From NCBI GenBank assembly GCA_028622995.1, contig JAJQJQ010000031.1:806001-870000 (forward strand): a stretch of 64,000 bases of DNA, given 5' to 3'. The position numbers were made by a program, and so were the translations under genes. The notes beneath the pieces were generated by a model, which saw nothing but the letters and a program-made list of their open reading frames with translations, made no database searches and had not been told where the DNA came from. Below are positions 1 to 12,500 of the stretch, one piece after another. Source of the DNA: Panagrolaimus kolymaensis. Taxonomy: Eukaryota; Nematoda; Chromadorea; Rhabditida; Panagrolaimidae. Every line of letters begins with the position of its first letter. Position 1 is the first letter of the stretch.

Positions 1-315
1 TTAACCAATTTTTTTCTTCAAAAATTAAACTGCAGATGTGTCTTTTTTTTATTTTAAAAAATTTAAATTCCTGCATTATTTTTTTATTTTTACCAAAATC
101 TTATAATTTTTATGGTATTATTTTTTTCTTCCAAGCTTGTTTTGAATCCTATAACCCTCTATCAAAAAAAATGGTAAACCACTTTTTTATATTAATTTTT
201 CCTTTTTAAAATTGTATTGGCCAAACATTCTTTATTCGAAGCAAATATTTTCTTCTTATTATTCATTTATTATTTTTTTTCTATTATTTTTATATCTAAT
301 CTAAAATTCAATTGT

Positions 316-624
316 CTCAGGGAAATCTCTTTTTTTCGTCTCAGGATTTTTATTTTTTCTATCTCAGGGAATTTATTATAAATAATTACTTTTTTATTTT
401 ATAAATAGTCAGTAGAGTATTGTATCATCTATCTAATCTAGAAATTTTTTTTAAAGTCATCCATCATCAATCAACAAACAAAGTAAAAAATATTTAGAAT
501 TGTGTTAAAAAAAACAAAATAACTCAGGTGTATTTTTTTTCCTAAAAAGAAAAAAATTAAAATGGTAAATTTAAATATATTTGTTTTTTATTATTATTAT
601 TCTAATATGCTAATTTCTCAGGGA
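316..624 (+). promoter_or_regulatory. lin-4/miR-125 seed-match cluster
   Basis: Three perfect CTCAGGGA sites (316-323, 363-370, 617-624) plus two partial CTCAGG sites (340-345, 523-528) lie within 310 bp on the plus strand. The first is preceded by an A/T-rich stretch of the kind seen at C. elegans lin-14 sites. Pairing to the 3' half of the miRNA was not demonstrated. Confidence 0.5.
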
Positions 625-1063
625 CTAAATTTTTTTATTATATTTTTTTATTAATTAGACTTCTATTTTTTAATTTTTATTATCTATCGTTTCGCTAGAA
701 AAAAAACGCCGCTAAATGCATTGTATCCAAAGGAGTGAAAATTAAAAAAACTTGTCAATTTTTGTTTTTTATGGAATTGTCTTGATTAATAATATTTTTT
801 GAAATTGTATCCCACTCAATTTGCCAGTGAACAAACAACAACTTGAAAGTTTCGAATTTTTTGCAAATTTTTTTTCTTAAAATTATGAATTTTTTTCATG
901 CAAATTTTCTATCTTTTTACAATTTTTTATTGATCAAGACTTTTCTTTAATTTTTCAAAAAAAATTGGCGGCATTAATCGCTTCTTATATTCATGCTTTG
1001 GCCAGTATATTGTATTTTTTTTTATTTTTTTTTATTTCTCTCAGCTTATAAACAACCGATTTT

Positions 1064-1374
1064 TACCTCCTCTTCTTCCATTTTATATTTTATATATATC
1101 TTAAAATTCTTTTTGTTGTAATTTTTTGAGTATTTTTAAAAAAATCAATTTACAAAATTATATGTTACTTTATTTATTGTTTTTTATATAAAAAAACATG
1201 AAAAGTTAGTAGCATATTTTTGAAAAGATTTTTTTAAAAACACTCAATTTTTTACCCTTTTCGCAAAAATTTTGTTATTATTCACTCTAATCAACAAAAC
1301 AATGCTAGAGTTCCTCAGGCTACCATATTATATTATAAGTCATTTTACTTTTTTATATAACCGTTTTTACCTCA
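1064..1374 (+). promoter_or_regulatory. Two let-7-type seed sites and a weak lin-4 site
   Basis: TACCTC at 1064-1069 and TACCTCA at 1368-1374 match the let-7 seed. A CTCAGG at 1314-1319 lies between them. Six- and seven-base matches are weak individually; they gain weight from the lin-4 cluster on the same strand. Confidence 0.35.
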
Positions 1375-1391
1375 ATATATATATAAATATA

Positions 1392-1397
1392 AATAAA
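1392..1397 (+). terminator. Candidate polyadenylation signal AATAAA
   Basis: AATAAA within an A-rich run, shortly after the last let-7-like site. AATAAA is common by chance in this AT-rich DNA, so it supports but does not prove the 3' end. Confidence 0.3.
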
Positions 1398-1410
1398 AAA
1401 ATAAATTGCT

Positions 1411-2076
1411 ATCGCATTATTTGTGTTTTGAATTAAACAAAAAATTGCATCGAGAAAAAAAACATAAAAGAAAAAACATATACTTATTTTTATTTCTTGG
1501 TCAAACAGCTGGAAAGCAAGAAAAGCGGCACTTTGTTATCTAAAAAGAAAGAAAGAAAAATATAAGTTAAAAAAATTAGTTACAACTCGCATTTTTTTTT
1601 TCTTTTTTCTTTTTTTTGCCTAAAGGATATTTGTCAACTCAATTCAGTTGTCGCCTGCTTGCTTTACTTTGCCAAATAAATAAAAAGATGAGGGTGCCGA
1701 TCGAATTTCTCTCAATCACTCAGTAAGTCAAAAGAAAAAGTTGTTGTAAAGCAAAAAAAAAAAAGCAATAAACACAACAAACAGAAAAAATTGTTTAAAA
1801 GAGAGAGAAGAACAGAGTTAGCCATCTTTGATTCTTCATTGATCGGTTGATGAAAAACAACTTCTTGCTGCCCGCCGCGGCTTTTTTTTTTTTTTACTTT
1901 GTCGTTGTTGCTTAATTTCAAATTATTATTGTTACTTTTGAAATAAAAAAATTAACTTTAATTTTTTTAGTATCCAAAAAGTAAAGAGAAATAAATATAA
2001 GAAATTATTATGTCTGCTAGAGTTATTGTTATTCGAAGTTTGTACTTTTTTATTTTTATCTCCTTTGAGTTTTTAA
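1411..2076. other. Intergenic, AT-rich
   Basis: No supported gene. A short ATG frame at 1688-1722 ends in a good GTAAGT donor but cannot be joined in frame to the Ig gene downstream. A TAA stop directly precedes the Ig gene ATG. Confidence 0.5.
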
Positions 2077-2910
2077 ATGGATGGAAAGTTTTTAGATAAC
2101 AAAGATTATCAACTTCCAGCTCGATATCGAGCTCTATCAAGAACAAGTTTAAGTTTTCAACATGCGACACCGGTAAATAAAAAAAACCATAAAATAATTT
2201 AATTATTTCTAATAACTTTTTTATTTCTTTTTAAGAACCCTCGATCGATTGTTGAAGATCATGAGCTTGCATATCCATTAAAAAGCAGATTTTTTACGGC
2301 CAGAGGTAAATAATAAAATATAAAAACCATTATCTTTAAAAAATTCTTATTTTTTGTTTTATGGATTCTTTTATATTATAGAAAAGCGTCATACTATTCC
2401 TGAATTTACTTCCCGATTAGATGATCAATGGCATCATCATGACGATAATATAACTTTGAGAATTGGATTTAAAGGCAATCCAGAGCCTATTGTTACATGG
2501 TAAGTTTTATTTTTTTTGAAGAAGAAGATTATTGGAATTAAATAAAAAATTCTTACTTTTTTCTTGCAGGTTTAAAGATCAAGTTCCATTAGTTTCTACA
2601 ATGAGAATTATGATTCATGTCAGCGAAACTTCGAGTGAAGTAAGTTTTTTTTTAAATTCTCTTCGAGACTAAAAGCTCAAAAATCACCATGTTTTTTTAG
2701 CTTGTAATTATGGATGCCCAAAAACTCGATTCTGGTTTCTACACCTGTAGAATTGAAAACCCAATGGGTGTTCGAGATACCAATTGCCAAGTTTATATTG
2801 GAGATAATGGACGTCTCAAATGCAATGGAAAAAAAACTCTGATAGCTAACTCTCGACTTTACCGTTCAACTTTGTATAATCAAAATTCATATTATTCTAG
2901 GTATTTATAA
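2077..2910 (+). CDS. Small single immunoglobulin (I-set) domain protein
   Basis: Five exons: 2077-2172, 2236-2305, 2382-2499, 2570-2639, 2701-2910, all with GT/AG borders and matching phases, giving 187 aa. The I-set Ig fold is recognised from VTWFKD (the core tryptophan) and the DSGFYTCRIENPMG strand (D-x-G-x-Y-x-C). The B-strand position that normally carries the partner cysteine reads LRIGFKG, so the disulphide cannot form. This is usual for intracellular, titin/twitchin/UNC-89-like Ig domains, and no signal peptide or TM segment is visible. The start ATG follows an in-frame TAA and a plausible acceptor (CTTTGAG), so it may be trans-spliced. A cytoskeletal or muscle role is inference; orthology was not assigned. 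Confidence 0.8.
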
Positions 2911-3585
2911 AAACTTAAGAATTTTTTAAACAACTGTTTTTTTTCCATTATCTATCGCCTCAAAAAAATTTAAACTTACTCGGCAAAATGCTTATTTAGA
3001 AAAACATATCAAATTACTCTCATTTTTTCAAAAATATTTTTATTTTTCATTGTTCCTATTTTTTCTTGCATTCTCTCTGCCTTTGTTTTTTTTCTCGCAA
3101 ATTTACAGTTAAGCAAAAATATGAAGAAACAACAAAAAAAATAGCAGTCAGCAAGCTTTTGTCGTCGTCGTCAAAAAATTGATAAAAATCTTTCATGTTA
3201 AAATGCTCAAATCACACCATTGTTATGTATTTGAATCCTCGTGAGAAAGTATCCATTTTTTTTTATTCCTTCGCCATTGACGATCATTGACGCCGACGCT
3301 AATGCCGCGGAATTTTTTTTTGTGGTCCAAAACAAAATCAAAAAAAGAATATGAAACAATTTTTTTTAGTATCAACCAAAGCCAATTTGATAATAATAAA
3401 AATAATAAAAATTTAAATTTCTTTTATTTTCTCACAAAATATAAATTTTTTCGGGAACGAGACAATATAACTTTTTTCTTTCTCAAAACAAGGATTAAAA
3501 ATGGACAAAAAAAAAAAAACAAAGGAAAAAGGAAACAATCGAAACAAACAAAAAAATTGACAAAAAATTTTGCTTTTTTATTTTC
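2911..3585. other. Intergenic between convergent genes
   Basis: Separates the Ig gene (+) from the 3' end of the mblk-1 homologue (-). A/T-rich with short TCG repeats near 3165; no gene or RNA feature recognised. Confidence 0.5.
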
Positions 3586-6500
3586 TTATTGAATCATCAA
3601 ATTATTATTATTTGAATTATTTGCTGCAGCGACGACGGCCATTTCCGTTGATTTTTCACTTTTGCAACTGGATGCCGATGATGAATCAACGACAAAATTA
3701 TCCAAGCTTAAAGTTTTTTGTAAAAATATTGGTTTATCATTGTCATTTTCTGCGGCGACGGCGGCAGCTTTTCGTCGTTTGCATCGAAGTAAATTGCGTT
3801 CCTTAACTTTATATTCCAAAGTTGAATGAGGCACACCATAAAAGCTACCCGCTCGATGAACCGACATTTCACCTTTTCGAACTGATAACACCGCTTTTTC
3901 CAATGCGCCTTTTTCATATTTTCTAAAAACTTTTGGGATCAGTTTCTTTCTAAAAAAGATACAGTAACCATTTTTTTTTTGCTTACCTATATTGACCCCT
4001 CTTAGGTCTGGCGCCGCCGCTTGCAGATGATCGCTTTTCCATTTCATCACTTGAATTTTCGGTGGTTGGTGAAATACTTGTATCTTTACTGCCACTGCCA
4101 TTATTTCCATTTCCATTATGATTTTCATTAATAAGTTGTTTATCAACATATTGTTTAAATAAATCCGAAAATGTATTCATGGTCGAGGTTGTTGTTGTTG
4201 TTGAAGATGGATTGAGCGAAGGTAAATGTGAAAGTAAGGATGTAGACCCGAATGAAAGAGATGAAGGTGAATCAATGGTTATTGTTGTTGTTGGAAGCAA
4301 AGCTGATGGAAATAATGAGGAGGCACTATCAGGCGTTAATTTTTCAAGTAATAATTTGGGAGTTGATTTCATTTCAGATGAAAGAGAACTAAAATAGAGG
4401 GAATTAAATTTTTTTTGTTGGAAAGAATGATTTATTAAAAATAAAAAAATTTATAGAGCATTTTCATCAAAAACTTTAAAAAAAATATATAAAGTTTCTA
4501 AAAATGCAAATGGATACGATTGGAATTTTGCGGTTAGAATTAAAGTTTGTAAAAAAGAGTTTCAGTTTTGAAATTAAAAGATTTTCCAAAAAATCTAATT
4601 TTTTAAACTTTAATTAAAGTTTGTTTTTGATCAATAAAAATATTCTTGAGCCATTATCTAATCTTTTTATAAAAAATTGCTTTATTAATTTTAAGAATTT
4701 TTGGATAATTGTTTTTTTGGAACATCGATAGTAAAAAAATTTTTACTCCCTTTTTATAAGTTTTTATTTTTAAAAGTCTTTTATTTTTATTGATTTAAAG
4801 AGAACTTACTTTTCAGCTTTTTTAGGTCGTTTTCTTCTCAATTCTCCATTAGTTTCATCAATGCTTTCTAATTTATAAATTTTATTTCTTAATGTTGATC
4901 TTGGAATACCATATACCACTGAAGCTCGTCGAGTGCCCAATCTTCCACTAAGAATTTCCTAAAACAAACAACCATTATTTCTTATTCCCAAATCTTTTAT
5001 TTTTGAAAGAAAAAAAGTGTAAAAACTTACTGTAACCGCATCATTTAAAGCTTGTTGAGTGTAACTTCGCTTTGATAATCTATTTGCAGTTTCAATTAAT
5101 TCGGGTGAACTGGATCTAAAAAATAGAATCAAAATAAAATAATGAAAAACAGAAAAGAAAAAGAAAAGATTCGACCTTTGGTTTTAGTGGCAAATTTGCA
5201 TAATTTTGTTAGTTTTGTTGGCCGAAATAAAATTTCATTAAAAAAAATTAACCAAAAACAAAAAACTTTGCCGTTACCAAATTATTTTAAGAAAAACTAA
5301 AAACGTACTTGTCATTCAAGTCCATGACTGCTGAAGCTGCATTTGAGCCTGGACCGCCGACATCTTCATCATTAATATTTTTTACTGATGCTATTCCTTT
5401 TTTACCCTTTTTTGCACTTAAATCCAATGGCATTTCATCATTATTCTCCAATTTCAAATATACATTCGCTGCTTTAGTTTTGCCAGCTTTTTTGGGAGGA
5501 TCTTTTAAAATAAATGGACGAATTTGATTTTGATTTTGTTGGTGATTATGAAGTTGCTGATAAAATTGTTGTTGAGCACTTAGCATCGAAGCAGCAGCCG
5601 CGGAAGCTGGGTGATTAAGTTGAGGTAAAATATTTTGAAAATTTGATGCTCCATTTCCTCCTCCTCTCAAAAAATACGACATCATATTCATATTTAACAT
5701 TTGATTTTGCCATTCAGACATATATCTTTGCATAGCTTCAGCTAAAAAAACAAAACACGAAAAATAAAAATTTATTTTGTCAAAGAATTTATTTGTTCGT
5801 AGTTTTTAAATTTTTTTTGTTATGATAAAAAACATACCATCAAATTGTGGGCGTGTGGGATTATGATTTTGTGATTGTTGTTGCTGTTGTTGTAAGTGGG
5901 AATATATTCGATCCACAGCAAACGGAAGTGAAGAAGACGAAGAAGAATTATGATTGTTGTTAAATGATTGTTGGTGGGGTTGATGCAAGGATGATGATGG
6001 CCATGGTGGAAACATTGCATTTGGCACTTAAAAAATAATGTTTTTAATGAAATTAGAAAGCCAAAAGAATTTTTTTAAAGAATCAGATCTCCTTCAGAAT
6101 TTGTATGAAAAAAGTTTCAATGTGAGAATGGTTTCTCAGGGGTTCGTTTTTTCGACTTTGAAAAATTATGAAAAAACAAAAAAATTTGCTAAATTCATGA
6201 CAAATTTAATTTTTTTCTTTAAATTAAAAATTCTTTGAAAAAATTTTGCTTTCTCGAAAGCAATAGCTTAAGATAATAAACACTTACTTGATGCAAGATA
6301 TGGATTAAGAAAAGCTCCAAAATCGTTGAAATTCTGCGCAGGCAAAGATGACGACGGCTTGGATTTGGATTTTTCTGAAGCAATGGAAGCAGCGGCAGTG
6401 GAAGTGGAAGTTGATGGCTTCGAAACTTTATCAAAAACAAATCGATTGGAATTTGATTTGGAATCGCTCTTTTTCTTTATTGAACGTTTTGTTATTGGGG

Positions 6501-9500
6501 GAACAGGTAGTTCTGGAGCTGCTCTATCAGTATCAATGGATACACTAATTTGCTGAAATTAAAAAAATTCTTATTTATCGGTTGCTTAAATTTAAACAAA
6601 ATTTGTTACCTCTCCAGATACGCCAACTCGAGAACCGTCACACCAATTACACTTTTCTTTGGGTTTCCAATCTTGAGCAACTTTAGATAATTCTAAAAAA
6701 TAAAAGAAAAATTTAATAATAGACGATTGGCTACTGTCAAAAAAATTTCCTTCTCCCACTTTTAGTTGTCCAAAAAACACACTACTTTTTGGACGTAGTT
6801 TTTTTTTTGACGTTAAAATTTTGCTAAAAGCCACGACGAAAAAATAGAAAAGAAAAAGACGGATGGATGGACAAAAGTGGCAGAGGACCGCCCGCATTAA
6901 AAAAATAGAATAGGAAACGGTGGTGCAAGAACAACCAACGACGCCAGCGAAAAAGATGCTCTCTTCTTCACTTTAAAAAATGAAATGTTTTAAAAGCTAA
7001 CTTTCGTGTTCGTGGATAAATATTTTTTTGATAAAAAAAAACTTTAAAAAAATAATAAAAACAAAATTGGTCCTGCCTCTTTTTTTGTTGTTGTCCCTAC
7101 TATTTTTTTATTTATGACTAAAAAACTTCCACCACCACCAACGAAAGAAAGAAAAAAAGAAAGAAACACAGCCATGAAAAACAGAACAAAAAAAATATAA
7201 GCAAGCACACGAGTTTTTTTTTGTTTCTTTCTATTCTTTTCTTTTGCTGGGCCTTTTTCTTACTGTAATTCAAAAAACAATAGAACAAAAAAATATATGG
7301 AAGGAATGAAAGAAGAAAGAGAGTCGGCTGCTGCTTTAGACGTAATCAAAAAAAAAATAGCGGCGGTATTGGCAAGGAAAAATAAATGAAAAAGCGTGAA
7401 ATTAATTTTATTTTTTGAAAGAAGCATTTATTTATTTTTTTTGATTTCTTAAAAATTATAAAAATTATATTTATTTTTTGACGGTGGTTTGTATGATTTT
7501 GTAAATGTATGTATTTTTGGTACAAATTTTCTTTCATTTCGTTTCATTTTTTCTTCAAACTAAGAATAAATAACAATGCAGAAATACGAAAAAAAAATTT
7601 TATCTTTCTTTTTTACTTTCTGAAGATTAAAAGTGATTACGAAAAATTAATCACTACCAACAAAAACAAGACACGAAGAAATAAAAAAAGTACCAAAAAT
7701 CCAAAAATCTATTTTCCGTTGTTATAAATTTTTTTTTAATTTCATAAAACGACAAAAAGATAAAAAGCTTTTTTAAGAAGCATAAAGAAGCATATTTGCA
7801 ATTTCGAAAAAAACAAAGGCCAAAAGTATAAACACAAAAGAAAAAAAATAAAGAAGATAATCGGTGCATTAACTTTTTTTTATCAAATCCAACAACCATT
7901 CATATTTTGTTTTTTTCAAAATGAATATACTGTATATTTCTTCCGCCCTTGGGAAATGAAAATTAAGAAAATGGGAAAATCTTTAATTAGAAAAAATATA
8001 AGTTTTTAAGAAATTTAAACCCCAAAAAATGATTTAAAAAAGGGTGAAAGGAAAAGGCACGTAGAAGTAAAAAAGTTATTTGGCGGTAAAAGTTAGTCAT
8101 TAAAGGCACAAAAAATTGAAAGAAAAAAAGAAAGCATTCTGGTCATTGAAAGCTTTTATTCTTAAAAATCTGAATCAAAAACTAACATATAAAGGGAAAA
8201 AGGTATCAGAAAAATATGTTTGTTTTTGACTAAAATTTTAGGCTGAAGTACTAAAAAATGTTGCTGCTACTTTATTTTGAAGACAACTCGCTTTCAAACC
8301 GATTTTCCTTGTTTGAAACTTATTTTCTTTGCTTTTCTCCCAAACCTATTTTTCTGCTGTCTATTTTAGTGATAGAACAAGTTAAAAAAAAAAGAAGCCA
8401 AAACATTACTACGCTGGGAACCCCAAACATATTCATTCAATATTGCTTTTTGCGGTAAAAAAAATTAGGTAGGAACCGAAAAAAATGAAAGAGAAAAATG
8501 ATAAAATCAAAACATTTGTATTTGTGAACCCAAAACATTATTTCGATATCGATGCGTCAAAATTTGGTTTAAAAAAAAGCCGAAATAAATAAATAAAAAA
8601 AAAGGTTTAGAAAAGCGAAAAAAATATTCGAGTAAAAAATAAAAATTTTTTTATCGGTTATACAAAATCAAAATCCATATGGCTCGATATTTCTCTTCTT
8701 TTTAATTTCAAAAAAAGACTTGGCTTTTTTGAGTAATAAAAATAAAGCATTAATTGTTAACCGCCGCCACTACTCTCTCAAAGTTAAAAAAGAAAGAAGA
8801 AGCGGTGTTCTGATGATCTGTCACCGATTAGCTTTTAATAATAAAAAAAGTAAGAAATTTTTTATGATGGGAAGAAGAAGTAAATAAATTTATTACTTTA
8901 CTTTTTTTTGATCAGAAAAAAGCGACAAATTTATTTATTATTCGTTTTGGTTTTTTAGATTCTCTCGATTTTTGTCATTGAATTGAAAATAGCATTTATT
9001 TCCTTATTTCCGCAAAAAAAATGCTTGTATGTTTACAAAACATTTATTTTTCAGCAATAAATACTCCCAACAAAAACCCAAAATAAAAAACATACCTTTA
9101 ACCGCTACATTGAACTTTGCAACTTTTTTAGGTCCTTGTAAATGAAGAGTAATTTGCTCGAGACCTGAAAAAAAAATAAGAAGTATAAACAATTAAAGTA
9201 AAACAAAAACAATGACATTCGGGAGTTGGAGAAAATAAAAAAATAAAAACAAGAGTATTGGAGTTTGCTGTTTCAAAAAATGCCAAAACAACATTTTTTT
9301 CATTTTTCTATTTTTATTTTTCGATCTCACTCTCTTTCGCCAAAGTAAGAAAAATTATGCAAAAAAAAATGTGTATCGAAGACAGAACGATGACTGAGTC
9401 TATGGCGCCAATGTGTTGACATCTCGAGAGTCATTGAGACGCGCGCGAGAAGCAAGCAAGAAAACTTCTAAAACAAAACAAAAAAACTTTCTTGAATTTC

Positions 9501-12500
9501 TTTTTCCCTCTTTTGCACGTTTGCTTTTTCGTTGCTTCCAATAAATATTATTAGCCTAAATTTATTTAAAAAAAACATTTTTCAGTTTCTGTTTCTTTAT
9601 TTTATTTTTTGCTGCTTTTTCAATTTTTTTTAATAATCATTAAAAAATTAAAGCAAAAAAGATGTTTCTGAAACGCATGGAAAACTACGAAAAAAATCGT
9701 AGAAAAAAATGATTCATTAAATTTTTTTTTGGAGCGAGAATACTGTATCAATGGAGTCAGTGTAAAGCAAGCGATTTGAAAAGATAAGCAAATGTTGATC
9801 ATCGCAGCTTGTTTTAGATTACTGTAGCCGCAGCTAAAAAGCATTCCTTCATATTTTCGCATTTTTGATTCTGTGTGAACTTTTACACTTTTTTCTTCTT
9901 TCCCAAAAGGCACTTTAAAACATTTTTTTTACAAACTACAAAATAAAATATTTTCTTCTAATTTTTGTGCTCATTTTTAAAAAAATTTGTGTCATCCAAA
10001 AATAAAAAAGCACAAATTATTTTTTAACACCCGAATGCGCAACCAATTTATTAAGGAAATATCATATAGTGGCATTTTAATTTTTTGGTTGCTTATTTGG
10101 TTGCCGCTTCTTTTTCCTTTTTTCTTAATTTTGCTACTTCCTTTCATGAACTAAAATTATTTTAGCTTTTTTTGGTTTTTACACTTTTCTTTTTTCTTCT
10201 TCCTTCTTAAATTTAGTATTTATTTTTATTTTTGTGTTTAAATATTTTTTGCTACTCAAAAATATAAAATATAAATTTTTTGACTTAATCAGGAAAGCGG
10301 CAGCAACAACGAACTAAGTAGCAAAATAAGAAGGAGGGATAATGAAAACCCAAAGATTTTGTCGTTGGCCCTTTAGGTCATCAACAACAAAGTCATTAAA
10401 AGCGGATTTTAACCCGAAAAAATATTTTTAAAAATATAAAAATAACGGATGTCTCTCTTTTTTTATGAGAGAGTTATTTAGTTAGTTAATTTTCATTTCC
10501 TCGGCAACCATCCATTCAACCACAAAATAAAAAGTATTTTGTGGGTGCCTTCCAAAATTAACAGTAAAATGTATTAAAAAATAAAAAATAAAGAAGTCAT
10601 CAAGTCAAAAAGCCAAAGAATCGGTTTATATGTTTTATCTTTTTGGTTTTACTGATTTATGAATTAATGATTTAAAAAAAGCAAAAAGTGCGTATGAATG
10701 TACAAAGTGGGTATAAATTAGAAATACTTAAGAGGATAACAATGCTATAATCGAAAGGGTATTAGAAGGAGAAAGAAGAAGGTGTCAATAAGACTAAGCT
10801 ACCCAAAAATTCAAAAATCTCCAACAACAAAAAAGGAAAGATAAAACTCTCAAAAAAGCTTGGATTTAAATGTTTTCTCTTTCTTTTTTTTGGTTGGCGC
10901 GTAAATGCTTGCTTGCGTTTATTAATTCTATATATTTTACTTTTGAAAAGCCCTTCTTTTCTTTTAATAATTTTTTTTTTGGCAAATTTGCCACAGGCTT
11001 CTCTCCTTTTTTAATGTCAACTGATTCCACTTTTTTTAGTTTTAGTTTTTAGGGTGTAAGAAGATTTAAAATTAAAGTGGTGTCGGAATTCAGGAGAAGA
11101 AGGATTTAAATAAAAAAAGGAAGGATGAAAATTTTTCATTTTAACATTTGCTCTCTGTCGTCTTTCAACACTTTGCTTCCACAAAAAAAAGTGTTTCTTT
11201 TAGAAAATAAAAAAAGTATGATAATTGGGAAAAGCAACCAAAAAGGGCCATCAACGAATGAGGCCAGCCACAGAAGAAAAAAAAAGTGTGTCGGAAATGC
11301 AGAATAAGCAAGCAAAAAGGAAGGGTGCAAATTTTTAAGAAGTTTTTCTTCGTTTAATAAGGCCAATTAAAAATACATAGCGAGAGAGACGACATGTCTT
11401 TCATTTTCACAAAGTCATGTATCCAAAAAACTTTGAATTTCTGAATTTTTATTTTTCGGCGTGTGAAGAAGCTTCTTTTGGCAATTTTGCAACGAAAAAT
11501 ATAATAGGAAGGAAAATGAAAAAAGCAAAGCAGGGAAAGGCTAAGGATGTATGAGTGTGATTTTTTATTATTATTTATTCTCGAGTCTCATCTCTGCTCT
11601 TAATTCTCGGCTCTAAAGCTTGAGTAATTTTCGGCACTGCACTGAGCTCCTTTTTAGTTTCTATCTTCTAAATCCATTCGCTTGAGAATATTTAATTGCA
11701 CAAGCGTGAAATATAAATTTGCTCAACCTCAAAAAAGTGAAAGAACTTACACCAAAAATTTAAAAAAATTTAAATTAAGAAGCAACATAATTTTCGAAAA
11801 AATAGTTACAATTTTTTTTTCTAAAAAGAAGATCGAGAAAAAACAAAGACAAAATTATGAAAGATAACCGGATAAAATTCAACCATTCATACGGTAACAT
11901 TTTTTGACGACCACAAAAAAATATTATTGCAAAAAAAAAAAAAACTGTTTTTCTGTCAAAACAAAAAAAGCGAAAAAAAACAAAAGCAATAATAACCGTT
12001 AAGAAACAACAAAACAAAAAAAAGAGAGACGAAGAATCTTCGGCATATTTTTTTAAACTAATAACTAAAAGCATTTTTGTGTTTTTTTAATATTGCTTTG
12101 GAAATCAAGACAAAAAAAATATATTGTCTAAGTGGTTTTTGTTGCAATTCGAAGGAGAAAAAAATAGATGGAAATCATCAACGAATCGAATGTTTGCTTC
12201 TTTTTTTCACAAAAAAAAAACGATTGAAAATAGACAGGGAAGAAGCATACGGTAGACATTCACCAAAGTAGCATGCCAAAGGAATGAGACACCAAATTGC
12301 AAAAAAAAAAAAAGAAGAAAGAAACGAATGAAAAAACTTTTTATTGAGTAACAAAAACCAAATGTTTTTGCTTCTCCTCTCATTTTTGTTTTCTTGCTTT
12401 TTCTCCTGTAAATTAAGTGCTTTTATTTGATTTGATTTAATTTTGGTTAAAGGTGTTCGCTCGCTTTTTTCCTTGGAGGGTTGGCAAAAAAAAACTGTGC

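Larger units (their letters stand above)
1..1410 (+). promoter_or_regulatory. Probable 3'UTR of an off-window plus-strand gene with lin-4 and let-7 target sites
   Basis: No coding exon is visible here. On the plus strand the 8-mer CTCAGGGA, the perfect complement of the lin-4/miR-125 seed, occurs three times (316-323, 363-370, 617-624). Weaker CTCAGG matches lie at 340-345, 523-528 and 1314-1319. The let-7 seed complement TACCTC occurs at 1064-1069 and TACCTCA at 1368-1374. An AATAAA at 1392-1397 could end the transcript. In an 80% AT background GC-containing 8-mers should be rare, so the cluster is notable. Known lin-4 targets with several sites in a long 3'UTR are lin-14 and lin-28; lin-41 and hbl-1 carry let-7 sites. 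The stop codon and gene are outside the window, so the identity is inference. Confidence 0.55.

Noticed and set aside
1688..1722. Possible first exon MRVPIEFLSIT with GTAAGT donor
   Set aside because: No acceptor downstream joins it in frame to the Ig gene.
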